DNA from: Deltaproteobacteria bacterium
Lineage (GTDB): Bacteria > UBA10199 > JACPAL01 > JAHFST01
NCBI GenBank assembly: GCA_023265625.1
Contig: JAHFST010000015.1
Location: 16,732 to 80,731, forward strand
Reading direction: 5' to 3'
Length of the DNA stretch: 64,000 bases
A program made the translations under genes and the position numbers. This document shows positions 24,755-33,326 of this stretch, in pieces; positions within the stretch are counted from its first letter, which is position 1, and every line of letters starts with the position of its first letter. The notes below the pieces were generated by a model that was not told the origin of the DNA, made no database searches, and saw only the letters and a list, made by a program, of their open reading frames with translations.

Positions 24755-24793
24755 TAATATAATATCCCTAATATAATATCCCTAATATAATAC
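24752..24793. repeat. Three tandem 14-bp repeats
   Basis: CCCTAATATAATAT is repeated almost three times directly after the hairpin, then degenerates into AATACT repeats before the dioxygenase gene. It may serve as a flexible AT-rich promoter region. Confidence 0.75.
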
Positions 24794-24827
24794 TAATACT
24801 ATAATACTAAGAACGGATGGATGAAAG

Positions 24828-25418
24828 ATGATCGCTGCGGTTCATTCTTATCGGCAAAACGGATTTGCCTTTTTTGATTTCGGGCAGCATCCAGTCACTG
24901 AACCTCAGATAAATCTCTTGAGGCGGCTTGCCGCGCAGTCAAGTTTCACAGAGATCGTTCCTAGTGAATCCAGTAGTAGCTATTTAAAGGACTTCACTTT
25001 TGCCCAACTTCGGTATGCCGGAACCAGTGAACCTGCCCTGGTGTTGACAGAGATTGGCCCCATGGTGTTGGGGGCGTTGCTTTCTGGAGAGATGCAGTCG
25101 TTTCTCGGAGAAGCTTTTGGGGTGGAACTGCCGTTACAGTGCGGTTTGGGTACCTTCAATCGTTACGAGGTGGGAGATTTTTTGGAATGGCATCGGGATA
25201 AGAGATTTTTTCAACCGGTGGGGGCTTTAGTGTTGGGATTGCAAGATGATTACGAGGGAGGGGAACTCTTGGTGTATCCCGATGGAGAAAGTAATCCGAG
25301 TCGCCTAAGATTGGGGCGCGGTAGCCTGACCCTGATCCGGGCTGGAATCGGGCATGAAGTGACCAAAGTGACCTCAGGTCTTCGCGAGACAGTCACTCTT
25401 ATTTTGGGAACGGCATAA
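24828..25418 (+). CDS. 2-oxoglutarate/Fe(II)-dependent dioxygenase (PKHD-like)
   Basis: A 196-aa protein. The iron-binding His-x-Asp is in 'LEWHRDKRFF', followed by 'YEGGELLVYP' and the distal His in 'RAGIGHEVTKV' with a 2OG-binding Arg in 'GLRETVTLIL'. The family hydroxylates protein residues or small molecules; the substrate is unknown. It lies behind the tandem repeats and is monocistronic. Confidence 0.82.
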   Translation: MIAAVHSYRQNGFAFFDFGQHPVTEPQINLLRRLAAQSSFTEIVPSESSSSYLKDFTFAQLRYAGTSEPALVLTEIGPMVLGALLSGEMQSFLGEAFGVELPLQCGLGTFNRYEVGDFLEWHRDKRFFQPVGALVLGLQDDYEGGELLVYPDGESNPSRLRLGRGSLTLIRAGIGHEVTKVTSGLRETVTLILGTA

Positions 25419-25444
25419 TTCCAATCCTGCCCCCTAGTCCTAGT

Positions 25445-26641
25445 CTAGTTGGGGGAAGTGGCTTTATAGCTTTTTGTGGCCGGGTCAAAACGGTACATCA
25501 GGGTTTGCGTCGGGATATGGTGACCAGTGACTACAGCTTCCAGTATTTGGTGGTCATCCGACCAATGAAAATCGATGCGACGATAAGTGTCGGAGTTGGT
25601 TGGACAGAGAAAGTTAAGCTCTGCGCAGGTGATCTCCGCGGGATTGATGATCAGTGGGATGCCATGTTCGCCTTCGCAAAGACTGGTCAATGATAACATG
25701 GCGGGAAAGACGCGTCGCGTCCGGATAGTGATTCTTAAATTTCCTTGCTCATTGCTCCCGGCTGTTTGCAATGGTTGGTTTGCAACACAAACGAAAAATT
25801 TATCGTTGGGGGCGCTGTGTTTTGACTCGACGGTACCTTTGTAAATGACTGATTGTGCTTCCCAGGTGGTCATGCGGCGTATTCTTCTATCCAATGCGGC
25901 CAGATGTGTTTGCGGATTACGTTTCGCAATAACCGCAGTTTCGCCTCCCGCTAGAAGATATTCGATGGCGGTTGCCGGGTTTTCACAGAACTTCCAACAA
26001 ACACGCCAGTAGGTTTGTTCCTTTTCGCCATGTTGCCATGGTAACAAACAATTGGAATACCAACCCGGTTTCCACAGGCGATCCTGCCGCCCTTGCTGCA
26101 GACTCATTTCCTGTTCATCATGGAGGGAGGTTGCTAATCTCCAACGCATTTCCACGGTTTGGCGCCGTAAAACGCTCTTTTGCGAAGGCCTAATCAAGGG
26201 CAAACAATCTGGACGCTGGTTTTGGATGGCTACCTCGTAGCGATTCCAGCCCCGGGCCAGGAGGGCTCCGAAGAGATTTTGTGTCAGAAAAACAAAATCC
26301 GCTGCAAAAATATCTTTTCTCTCCCCGTCGGAAAGACTATCCCACCGGCGCCAATCCCGAAAGTATTCCACAACAGTTGCGGGACGACTGTAAAAAGAGA
26401 CATCCAAAGGAGTGACGTCAGCCTGAAGTAAAGGTTCGAAGATGGTTGGGTGTTTTTGGGCCCAGTCCAATTGTGTGGCAAAGGCGTCGGGGATATTGCC
26501 GTCAAAGCGATCCGCATAATAAGGCCGCAGAGATGAAACCGCCGCCGGGGGAGGCGGATTAACCGCCATGAGTCGACTCAGTTCCTGTCCTGCCGCTTTC
26601 ATTTGCGCTCGAATAGCCCAGGGGGGATCGTAAGAATACAT
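25445..26641 (-). CDS. Hypothetical 398-aa protein
   Basis: A long uninterrupted frame with coding-like composition. There is no signal peptide or membrane segment. It is rich in Trp and Arg in the middle ('RWRLATSLHDEQEM', 'YWRVCWKFCENP'). I recognise no family. It could be monocistronic. Confidence 0.6.
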   Translation of the reverse strand: MYSYDPPWAIRAQMKAAGQELSRLMAVNPPPPAAVSSLRPYYADRFDGNIPDAFATQLDWAQKHPTIFEPLLQADVTPLDVSFYSRPATVVEYFRDWRRWDSLSDGERKDIFAADFVFLTQNLFGALLARGWNRYEVAIQNQRPDCLPLIRPSQKSVLRRQTVEMRWRLATSLHDEQEMSLQQGRQDRLWKPGWYSNCLLPWQHGEKEQTYWRVCWKFCENPATAIEYLLAGGETAVIAKRNPQTHLAALDRRIRRMTTWEAQSVIYKGTVESKHSAPNDKFFVCVANQPLQTAGSNEQGNLRITIRTRRVFPAMLSLTSLCEGEHGIPLIINPAEITCAELNFLCPTNSDTYRRIDFHWSDDHQILEAVVTGHHIPTQTLMYRFDPATKSYKATSPN

Positions 26642-26708
26642 AAGGATATGCTCGTCAGAAGGAGAGAAAAGTTGTGTTTTAATTTAAGCAAGATCGCACA
26701 GCCGTACC

Positions 26709-27086
26709 CTAGATCTTCATGACGCTTACCTCATACTGCAATAGGGCCGCGTCGCGGGTCATGAGGGTTAGTTGTTCCGTCATGGCTTGTGCCACCAGCA
26801 TGCGGTCAAATGGGTCTTTATGATGCCAGGGCAGGTTCCCGAAGGTTTCGATATGGGCTAGGGACAGGGGTAATAACTCGTAACCCATCTCTGGGAGCTG
26901 ACGGTAAAAATCCGGCAGGATTTTTAGCTTGCCAAGCGACTCTTTGAGTCGCAGTTCCCACAAGGAGACAAGGCTTACAAAAATGATGTTTTGCGGGGCG
27001 GCGATTTCGCGGCGGGCTGTTTCGCTCAATAGTTGAGATTGCGAAGTGGCCCATAGCAGGGTGTGGCTGTCTAGCAGATACTTCAC
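26709..27086 (-). CDS. vapC: VapC-type PIN-domain toxin
   Basis: A 125-aa PIN protein. Acidic residues lie in 'YLLDSHTLLWA', 'SLWELRLKESLGKL' (Glu), and 'HHKDPFDRMLVAQA' plus 'LMTRDAAL'. This is the HTLLW/DPFDR subgroup usually paired with Phd-type antitoxins. The ATG overlaps the antitoxin stop by 4 bp (ATGA). Confidence 0.9.
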   Translation of the reverse strand: MKYLLDSHTLLWATSQSQLLSETARREIAAPQNIIFVSLVSLWELRLKESLGKLKILPDFYRQLPEMGYELLPLSLAHIETFGNLPWHHKDPFDRMLVAQAMTEQLTLMTRDAALLQYEVSVMKI

Positions 27087-27346
27087 GAATCCATGCCAAG
27101 ATAGGGCTTGATGTCATCCGGCCATTCGTCAAAATCTTTTCCGATTTCAATTTGACCTGCGAACTGGTCGAGTCGTCGGTGTTTGCGGCTTGGCTCATAG
27201 CGCACCACCTTGACCACCGGTTTTCCCGCTTTACCGATGATGATCTCTTTTCCTTCGCTGACCACCCGCTCGATCAGGGCCGAGAGTTGCGCCTTGGCTT
27301 CCGTGATATTGACCATGGTCTGTGATTCAGAACGTGTGGTCTTCAT
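27083..27346 (-). CDS. Phd/YefM-type antitoxin
   Basis: An 87-aa protein. The core 'VNITEAKAQLSALIERV' and 'GKPVVKVVRY' is the Phd DNA-binding domain. The acidic C-terminus binds VapC. I keep the ATG at 27346 because a promoter ends exactly there. The inner ATG at 27316 is nearer the usual family start. Confidence 0.88.
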   Translation of the reverse strand: MKTTRSESQTMVNITEAKAQLSALIERVVSEGKEIIIGKAGKPVVKVVRYEPSRKHRRLDQFAGQIEIGKDFDEWPDDIKPYLGMDS

Positions 27347-27352
27347 GTGCTA

Positions 27353-27382
27353 AATATAGTCTGGTCTGGTCTGGTTTGTCAA
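27353..27382 (-). promoter_or_regulatory. Leaderless-type promoter of the Phd-VapC module with CCAGA repeats
   Basis: On the minus strand TTGACA (27382-27377) and TATATT (27358-27353) are separated by 18 bp consisting largely of three CCAGA repeats. The ATG follows the -10 by 6 nt, so the transcript would start at or next to the start codon. Confidence 0.6.
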
Positions 27383-27389
27383 GAAAGGA

Positions 27390-27752
27390 TTACGGTGCCA
27401 CCTTAAAGCTCTGCTGGTACGAACCCCATTGGCTTGTGGTTACCCCATTGCGGAAACTGCCCTGGTAGGAGGGGCGGCCGGGTTTGAGGGAGACCTTGAC
27501 CAATCCCCCTTTTTCCTTGATGACGCCGGCATGGACCGCGGCCACGCAGATGGCCGAATCGGTGGTGTAAAGGTCCGTGCCCCAGACCGACCCCGAGGTG
27601 CAATTCACGGGACACATCACGGAGAAGGACATGGTGGCCGTTTTATTGAGCGACTTGATGCTGTCGGTGCAGGACACATTGGTCACGGCATGCGCCGCTC
27701 CAACGAGAAGGAATGTGCCGACTATCAATCCTAAGAGCGTTGTTTTTAACAT
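27390..27752 (-). CDS. Secreted LCCL-domain protein
   Basis: A 120-aa protein with a cleavable signal peptide (ending AAHA) followed by one LCCL domain: 'CPVNCTSGSVWGTDLYTTDSAICVAAVHAG' (landmark residues ~47-76) and 'RPSYQGSFRNGVTTSQWG'. The four Cys and the YTxxSxIC-AAxHAG core are conserved. LCCL domains bind lipids or glycans in animal proteins; bacterial roles are unknown. AAAGGAG precedes the ATG. Confidence 0.85.
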   Translation of the reverse strand: MLKTTLLGLIVGTFLLVGAAHAVTNVSCTDSIKSLNKTATMSFSVMCPVNCTSGSVWGTDLYTTDSAICVAAVHAGVIKEKGGLVKVSLKPGRPSYQGSFRNGVTTSQWGSYQQSFKVAP

Positions 27753-27767
27753 GATGTTTTCTCCTTT

Positions 27768-28808
27768 TTATTTGCTGAGGGTTTTATTTATCCAATACGG
27801 GCGTTGTTTTAAATGGCTAGGTTGGTGAATCCAGTACCTGATCTGCGCATAGACCCGCCTGCTTTTCTGCAAGCGGTGGTGGGAGATGCCCGGGATGATT
27901 TTGCAGTGATCCGGTGAGACAGGGGTGCCGTGGGATGAAAACCAGGTCTGGCCGGTGCCGCTGGCCGGATGGACCAGGCCGTCGCCAAATAGGCGGCCCA
28001 TCTTTGAATCGGCCGCTTTCGACAGCGTGCCGCAGATGAAGTAATGGTCGGTTTTCTTCAGGAGCGGCGTTTGGTTTTGCGGCCAATAAAACAGGCGTTC
28101 GGCATCCCGTTCCTGCCAGGCCTCATCGGTCAGGTAGCCGTGCCTCAGGTCTTTGATGCCGTTGCTGCGCAAATCTCCCACGTAACCGATGATCTTTGTG
28201 ATGGGGTTGGGGATTTGGTTTAAAATCACGGTGGTGAGTTTGCCTATTTTTTCCAAGTGGGTTCCCGCATGCGGGGAGGCGATGTAAAATATCTTGCTGA
28301 CCAGCCTCACCCATTTTTTATTTTTCTTTTGTCCATAATGACACGCACTGCGAAATACCAATCCCCCCATGCTGTGGCCGACCAACACCAGCTCGTTCAC
28401 CTTTTGGGGATACCCGCGGACGAGTTTCTCCAAGAGGTCGGATAGGCGTTTACCATTGGTGGAGATGTGCAGGCCTGAGTTGTAGCGTAGGAAGAAGGGG
28501 ATGAGACCAAAGTCTTTTTGGAGCTGAGATCCATAGTTTTCCTCGGCATTCTCGGGGAAGCCCCACCCCTTTTCCGAACCGCAACTGCCATGCGCCAAGA
28601 TACAGATCTTGCCGGAGGGATTCAGTTTTTTTTGTTTTAACGATCTTTTTGTCAAAGTCACGGGTTTGTCTTCAGCATAAAGTGCCATCTTGGTGGCCAG
28701 CCCAATCCGACTCTCTTCCAGCTTGTCCCCAATGACCCCATTGACGACACAGAGGGTCTGCTCTGTGGCGTTGGTCAGGGAGGCGACAAAGTTGGTTTTT
28801 TTCTTCAT
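27768..28808 (-). CDS. Alpha/beta-hydrolase, lipase/PGAP1-like
   Basis: A 346-aa protein starting at MKKKTNF; an ATG 12 codons earlier is possible and neither has a good Shine-Dalgarno. It shows 'ICILAHGSCGSEKGW' (oxyanion-hole region), the nucleophile elbow 'GHSMGG', 'YIASPHAGTHL', and a late Asp/His pair ('FGDGLVHPAS', 'GISHHRL'). Probably an esterase or lipase without export signal. It ends 16 bp before the LCCL gene. Confidence 0.78.
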   Translation of the reverse strand: MKKKTNFVASLTNATEQTLCVVNGVIGDKLEESRIGLATKMALYAEDKPVTLTKRSLKQKKLNPSGKICILAHGSCGSEKGWGFPENAEENYGSQLQKDFGLIPFFLRYNSGLHISTNGKRLSDLLEKLVRGYPQKVNELVLVGHSMGGLVFRSACHYGQKKNKKWVRLVSKIFYIASPHAGTHLEKIGKLTTVILNQIPNPITKIIGYVGDLRSNGIKDLRHGYLTDEAWQERDAERLFYWPQNQTPLLKKTDHYFICGTLSKAADSKMGRLFGDGLVHPASGTGQTWFSSHGTPVSPDHCKIIPGISHHRLQKSRRVYAQIRYWIHQPSHLKQRPYWINKTLSK

Positions 28809-28935
28809 GAGGGGTACGGTAGCGCATTGCCTTGACACATGCATGGATTATTTTTGTGGTTTTAGATGTGCAAATCATCTAAAAATGTTTTGCTGAAAAC
28901 TAGCAACTATTTCTGAGGATAGACGATAGTGGACC

Positions 28936-29880
28936 ATGAATAAAATTTCTCGATTATGTTTGGTGGGATTTTTTCTGCTCAGCGGTTGCGGCATGGCGGA
29001 GAAAAATTCTGATTCTGGGGATCCTGAGGCCCTCAAATTCAAACGGCCCAGCAAAAAACCGACGGTTTCTTATTCCACTACGTTTACCGGTAATGACGGC
29101 ATGTGGGCGGTGGATAGTCTCATGTCGGGTGGGTCTGTCCAATTTGGCGTCGCCAGTCCCGATGCGAGCGATCAAAAGGTCGCCCTACTGACCTTCCCCG
29201 GTGATGCCTCCAACAATGCCGCGGATTATGTCTCCCCCGGTTATGCGGAACAGATTCGTACGAGCAAATCCCTGGGATATGGGCATTATCGGGTTGTGGC
29301 CAAGCCCTCTTCCTGTGCCGCCACCAGCGAGAATGTCATCTACGGACTTTTCACTTATTGGAATAATGGCTCTGACCTCAACCAGAACGGCATGATTGAT
29401 AACAGCGAGATCGACTTTGAAATCTCTTGCGCCGAACCTGGGGTGATCTATATGACCGTCTGGACCGATTATACCGACGACACTCATTTTTCCAAGGTGA
29501 CCCGTCGTTTGGACCTGACCTCGGGCTACTATTCCGAAACGAGTCCCGGCGAAGAGAAGAATAGTTGGGATCTCAATGGCGAGGGGCATTTGTTGGACGC
29601 GTCAGGCCATGTAGTGGCGTTGCCCGATTTTACGGCGATGGATGAATGGCTCGACCTCGATATGACCTGGAGTGTCAAATCGGTCAAGTTCGGCCTGACT
29701 CTTCAGGGCATTCGTTATCCCTTATGGACTTATGCCAATGCGTCGCACATCCCGAGCCATGCGGCCCCCTACATGATGAATGTTTGGCACAGCCAGTACA
29801 ATTGGGATTCAGGTGCGCTGACGGATTATCCTTCCCAGGATCAAACCCTCGCGTTGGATGCGTTTAGTTATTCGCCATGA
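28936..29880 (+). CDS. Lipoprotein glycoside hydrolase, GH16-like
   Basis: A 314-aa protein with a lipoprotein signal (LLSGCG) and a concanavalin-like beta-sandwich. The catalytic ExDxE is visible as 'SEIDFEI'. A Ca-binding-loop-like 'DLNQNGMIDNSE' lies just before it. GH16 enzymes cut beta-1,3/1,4-glucans, agar or related glycans. It probably acts at the cell surface. Confidence 0.78.
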   Translation: MNKISRLCLVGFFLLSGCGMAEKNSDSGDPEALKFKRPSKKPTVSYSTTFTGNDGMWAVDSLMSGGSVQFGVASPDASDQKVALLTFPGDASNNAADYVSPGYAEQIRTSKSLGYGHYRVVAKPSSCAATSENVIYGLFTYWNNGSDLNQNGMIDNSEIDFEISCAEPGVIYMTVWTDYTDDTHFSKVTRRLDLTSGYYSETSPGEEKNSWDLNGEGHLLDASGHVVALPDFTAMDEWLDLDMTWSVKSVKFGLTLQGIRYPLWTYANASHIPSHAAPYMMNVWHSQYNWDSGALTDYPSQDQTLALDAFSYSP

Positions 29881-29953
29881 TTATTTCTTTGGCGCCCCGG
29901 TTATTTTAATTAGTTTGCAGTGACGGCTCATTCAGCTTAGATCAGCACAACTT

Positions 29954-30397
29954 ATGACAACCTACAAAATGATGGATGAAGTGGTGCATTACTGCACCAA
30001 GTGCAAGTTGGACCTGAATCACCGGATTATTCTGGTGGATGATGGCGTGGCGAAACGAGTGCTTTGTTTGACTTGTCGGACGGATCGGATTTTTCGTGAT
30101 CGTTCCCGGGTCGCAAAGAGCCAGGGAGAAAAGCGGCCCAGGCGCTCTTTGACCGCCAAAGGGGTTGCCAAAAAAAGTGATCCGGAAGTGGAGTGGCGCG
30201 AACGCCTCAATGAGACTCACACGCCTCCTAAGGCTTACAGTATGGATGTGATTTTGTCGCTCAACGATTTGGTCCACCATAAGCTCTTTGGTAAGGGACT
30301 GGTGGTTGGCCTGATCGCCCCTGATAAGGCCCAAGTTTTTTTCCCCGAAGGTGCGAAGGTTTTGAAGTGTGGCCCATGTCCAACACCCAAGAAATAG
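29954..30397 (+). CDS. Small zinc-ribbon protein of unknown function
   Basis: A 147-aa protein with two CxxC knuckles ('YCTKCKLDL' and 'LCLTCRTD') near the N-terminus, a basic linker and a C-terminal strand-rich segment ('[17 protein letters not shown]'). The architecture suggests nucleic-acid binding. The 3' end overlaps the start of the SDR gene by 22 bp, and that neighbour also carries a zinc ribbon. Confidence 0.65.
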   Translation: MTTYKMMDEVVHYCTKCKLDLNHRIILVDDGVAKRVLCLTCRTDRIFRDRSRVAKSQGEKRPRRSLTAKGVAKKSDPEVEWRERLNETHTPPKAYSMDVILSLNDLVHHKLFGKGLVVGLIAPDKAQVFFPEGAKVLKCGPCPTPKK

Positions 30398-31902
30398 ATC
30401 GTCTCATCGCGTTGCTTGAGGAGCTGGCCGTCAATGGCGAGAGTGCGGGAGACCTGTCGCAGGAACAGTTCACGGGCCTGATGAAGGCCGCGGGGAAATT
30501 TTCGCGGCCGGATCGGCTGGAACTTCGCAAACGGCATAAGGCGATCGCCAAGGTGCAACGTAAAAAATTGCAACGAAAAGACCGCGTGGCGCGCGCCGCG
30601 ACCGGTATTCGCGAGGCCCGTCAGGCGGCTGTGTTTCAGGCGCCGGCGCAAATCACCGCCCGAACTTCCACGGTGGCGGCGCAAGAGTTGTCGTCATCCC
30701 GCCATTGTTATGTGTGTAAAAATGAGTACAGCCGCTTGCATGCTTTTTACGATTCCATGTGTGAGGCGTGTGGGGATTTTAATTATCAAAAACGATTTCA
30801 AACCGCCTCGCTGCATGGCCAGGTGGCCCTGATCACCGGGGCGCGTTTAAAGATTGGGTATCAGGCGAGCCTGATGATGTTGCGTGCCGGGGCTCGGGTG
30901 ATTGCCACGACACGGTTTCCGGTGGATGCCGCGATGCGCTTTGCGCGCGAGTCTGATTTTTCGGCATGGGGCGATCGTTTGCAAATTCATGGCTTGGACC
31001 TGCGTCATTCCCCCAGTGTGGAAATCTTCGCCCGCTACATTGAGCAGACGACCGACCGCCTTGATATTTTGATCAATAACGCCGCCCAGACGGTGCGGCG
31101 CCCGCCGGGTTTCTACGCGCATCTGATGGCGCATGAATCTCTGGCCTTTCACGAGTTATCGGCGGAGGTGCAAGGCTTGCTCCGACCCCGTGAGGCTTGT
31201 AAGAGTCAGCTCACTTCGCTTTGCACGGCCTTGCCGCAGTCCTCCGAATCGGCGGCCCCGCTCGTGGCCTGGCATGGTCAAGGCCCTGGCATCGGCTTGC
31301 GCGCCTCCGCGCAGCTTTCGCAGATTCCCTATACCTACGACAGTTCGTTGACGGTCGAAGAGGTTTTTCCGCGCGGGGAGCTCGATGCCGATTTACAACA
31401 GGTGGATTTGCGTAAAATGAACAGTTGGAGACTCCGCCTGGCGGATGTCCCGGCCCCCGAGATGTTGGAGGTGCAATTCGTCAACGCGGTGGCCCCGTTT
31501 ATTCTCTGCAGTAAGTTGGCGCCGCTCATGCGGAGGGATAATACCGGGAAAAAGCATGTGGTGAATGTCACCGCCATGGAGGGGAAATTTCACCGTTTCA
31601 CCAAGACGGATCGCCATCCTCATACCAATATGGCCAAGGCGGCGCTCAACATGCTCACCCACACCTCGGCCAAAGACTTGGCCAAGGACGGTATTTTTAT
31701 GAATGCCGTCGATACCGGTTGGGTCACTGATGAAGACCCCGCCAATATCTCCGCCATGAAACAGGCCGAGCACGATTTTCACCCACCCCTCGACATCGTC
31801 GACGGCGCCGCACGCGTCTGCGACCCTTTCTTTGACGGCATTTTGACCGGCAAGCACTGGTGCGGGGAGTTTTTAAAAGATTATAAACCGACAGAATGGT
31901 AG
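30376..31902 (+). CDS. Large SDR-family protein with N-terminal zinc ribbon
   Basis: A 508-aa protein. Residues ~1-115 are helical and basic, then a CxxC...CxxC ribbon ('CYVCKNEY', 'CEACGDF') leads into a Rossmann domain ('[14 protein letters not shown]', 'DILINNAAQ'). The usual YxxxK is replaced by TNMAK in '[12 protein letters not shown]': Lys is kept and Tyr is missing. A ~110-residue insertion separates NNAA from the active site. Probably an NAD-binding protein, whether or not a dehydrogenase. It lies 10 bp upstream of the DEAD helicase. Confidence 0.75.
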   Translation: MSNTQEIDRLIALLEELAVNGESAGDLSQEQFTGLMKAAGKFSRPDRLELRKRHKAIAKVQRKKLQRKDRVARAATGIREARQAAVFQAPAQITARTSTVAAQELSSSRHCYVCKNEYSRLHAFYDSMCEACGDFNYQKRFQTASLHGQVALITGARLKIGYQASLMMLRAGARVIATTRFPVDAAMRFARESDFSAWGDRLQIHGLDLRHSPSVEIFARYIEQTTDRLDILINNAAQTVRRPPGFYAHLMAHESLAFHELSAEVQGLLRPREACKSQLTSLCTALPQSSESAAPLVAWHGQGPGIGLRASAQLSQIPYTYDSSLTVEEVFPRGELDADLQQVDLRKMNSWRLRLADVPAPEMLEVQFVNAVAPFILCSKLAPLMRRDNTGKKHVVNVTAMEGKFHRFTKTDRHPHTNMAKAALNMLTHTSAKDLAKDGIFMNAVDTGWVTDEDPANISAMKQAEHDFHPPLDIVDGAARVCDPFFDGILTGKHWCGEFLKDYKPTEW

Positions 31903-31912
31903 AGGAAACCCT

Positions 31913-33304
31913 ATGAAAACATTTGCCGAATTGACCCTAAGTCCCGCCTTGATGCGTGCCATCGCGGATTTGAAGTACGAAACGCCCAGCCCGATTCAAG
32001 CCCAGGCGCTGCCCATCTTGCTCGGTTCACCCACTGATTTTATCGGTCTGGCGGCCACTGGGACTGGAAAGACGGCGGCGTTTGGGATCCCGATGCTTGA
32101 GCGCATTGATACATCCCGGCGTACGCTGCAAGGTTTGGTGCTATGCCCCACTCGTGAACTGGCCCTGCAAGTTTCGGGGCAAATCAATATTTTGGGCAAA
32201 CACCTGGGGGTTCGATCCCTCCCTATTTATGGGGGGGCTGGATTTGGGGATCAGTTTCGCGGCCTCAAGGACGGCGTGCATGTGGTGGTGGGGACTCCGG
32301 GGAGATTGATTGATCACCTCGAGCGGGGCACGCTTAAGCTCAATCATTTAAAAACTTTTATCCTCGACGAAGCCGATGAAATGATTTCGATGGGTTTCAA
32401 GGAAGATCTCGAGGCACTTTTGCAGGCGACCCCGCGCGAGCACAGCTCCATTTGGCTTTTTTCGGCGACCATGAGCAAGGAGGTGCGCAGGGTGGCCGAC
32501 ACTTATTTGCGCAACCCCCGACACGTTCAGATTAACAAAAAGGAGATGCTCTCCAATACGGTCGAGCAGCTGTATTACCCGACGAAAGAATCGAATAAAC
32601 CCGAAGTGCTGTGTAAGCTGATTGACGCCGCTGAAAATTTTTACGGCCTGGTGTTTTGCCAAACCAAGGTGTTGGTGGTTGATCTGACTCGTTATCTCAC
32701 CGATCGTGGTTATAAGGTCGATTGTCTGCATGGTGATAAGGATCAAAAATCACGTGAGCGCACCATGCAATTCTTCCGTGACCGCCGTGTCAGTATGTTG
32801 ATTTGCACCGATGTGGCGTCGCGCGGCCTGGATGTCAAAGACATCACCCATGTGATCAATTATTCCATCCCCCGGGAACTGGATAGCTACGTGCACCGCA
32901 TTGGTCGGACCGCCCGTAGCGGCAAATCGGGTTTTGCCATGAGCCTCGTGACGCCCAGCAGCCGCGGTCTCATCCCGCGGATTGAGAAGATGACCAACAG
33001 CCGGATGCGCGAAGGCAGGATTCCAACCCGCAAGGACATTGGGGAAAAGAAAATCCGGCAGGTCTTGGCACAATTTAACACGCAAAAGTCTTTTGCCCGA
33101 GCCGCCGAAATCATGGGCCAGGATTGGAAGTCGGCCATCCTGGCGATGCCCAAGGAAGAGGTTGTGGCTCGGTTTTTGGCGATGAATTTTCCCGAAGTGT
33201 TTGAAGATACCACCAAACATCACGCCCTCACGGGTGATGAGCCCCATCGTGAAGCGCGTCGTGAACACCGCGACCATCGTAGTTTTCATCGTCGCAGACA
33301 TTAG
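31913..33304 (+). CDS. DEAD-box ATP-dependent RNA helicase
   Basis: A 463-aa protein. All core motifs are present: Q motif 'PSPIQAQ', I 'ATGTGKTAAFG', II 'DEADEM', III 'SATMS', and V-VI 'TDVASRGLDVKD' with 'HRIGRTARSG'. The short C-terminal extension is His/Arg-rich. It resembles DeaD/CshA-type helicases that unwind RNA in ribosome assembly or cold adaptation. It is likely cotranscribed with the SDR gene. Confidence 0.93.
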   Translation: MKTFAELTLSPALMRAIADLKYETPSPIQAQALPILLGSPTDFIGLAATGTGKTAAFGIPMLERIDTSRRTLQGLVLCPTRELALQVSGQINILGKHLGVRSLPIYGGAGFGDQFRGLKDGVHVVVGTPGRLIDHLERGTLKLNHLKTFILDEADEMISMGFKEDLEALLQATPREHSSIWLFSATMSKEVRRVADTYLRNPRHVQINKKEMLSNTVEQLYYPTKESNKPEVLCKLIDAAENFYGLVFCQTKVLVVDLTRYLTDRGYKVDCLHGDKDQKSRERTMQFFRDRRVSMLICTDVASRGLDVKDITHVINYSIPRELDSYVHRIGRTARSGKSGFAMSLVTPSSRGLIPRIEKMTNSRMREGRIPTRKDIGEKKIRQVLAQFNTQKSFARAAEIMGQDWKSAILAMPKEEVVARFLAMNFPEVFEDTTKHHALTGDEPHREARREHRDHRSFHRRRH

Positions 33305-33326
33305 AAAATATGGTATACTTCTCCGT

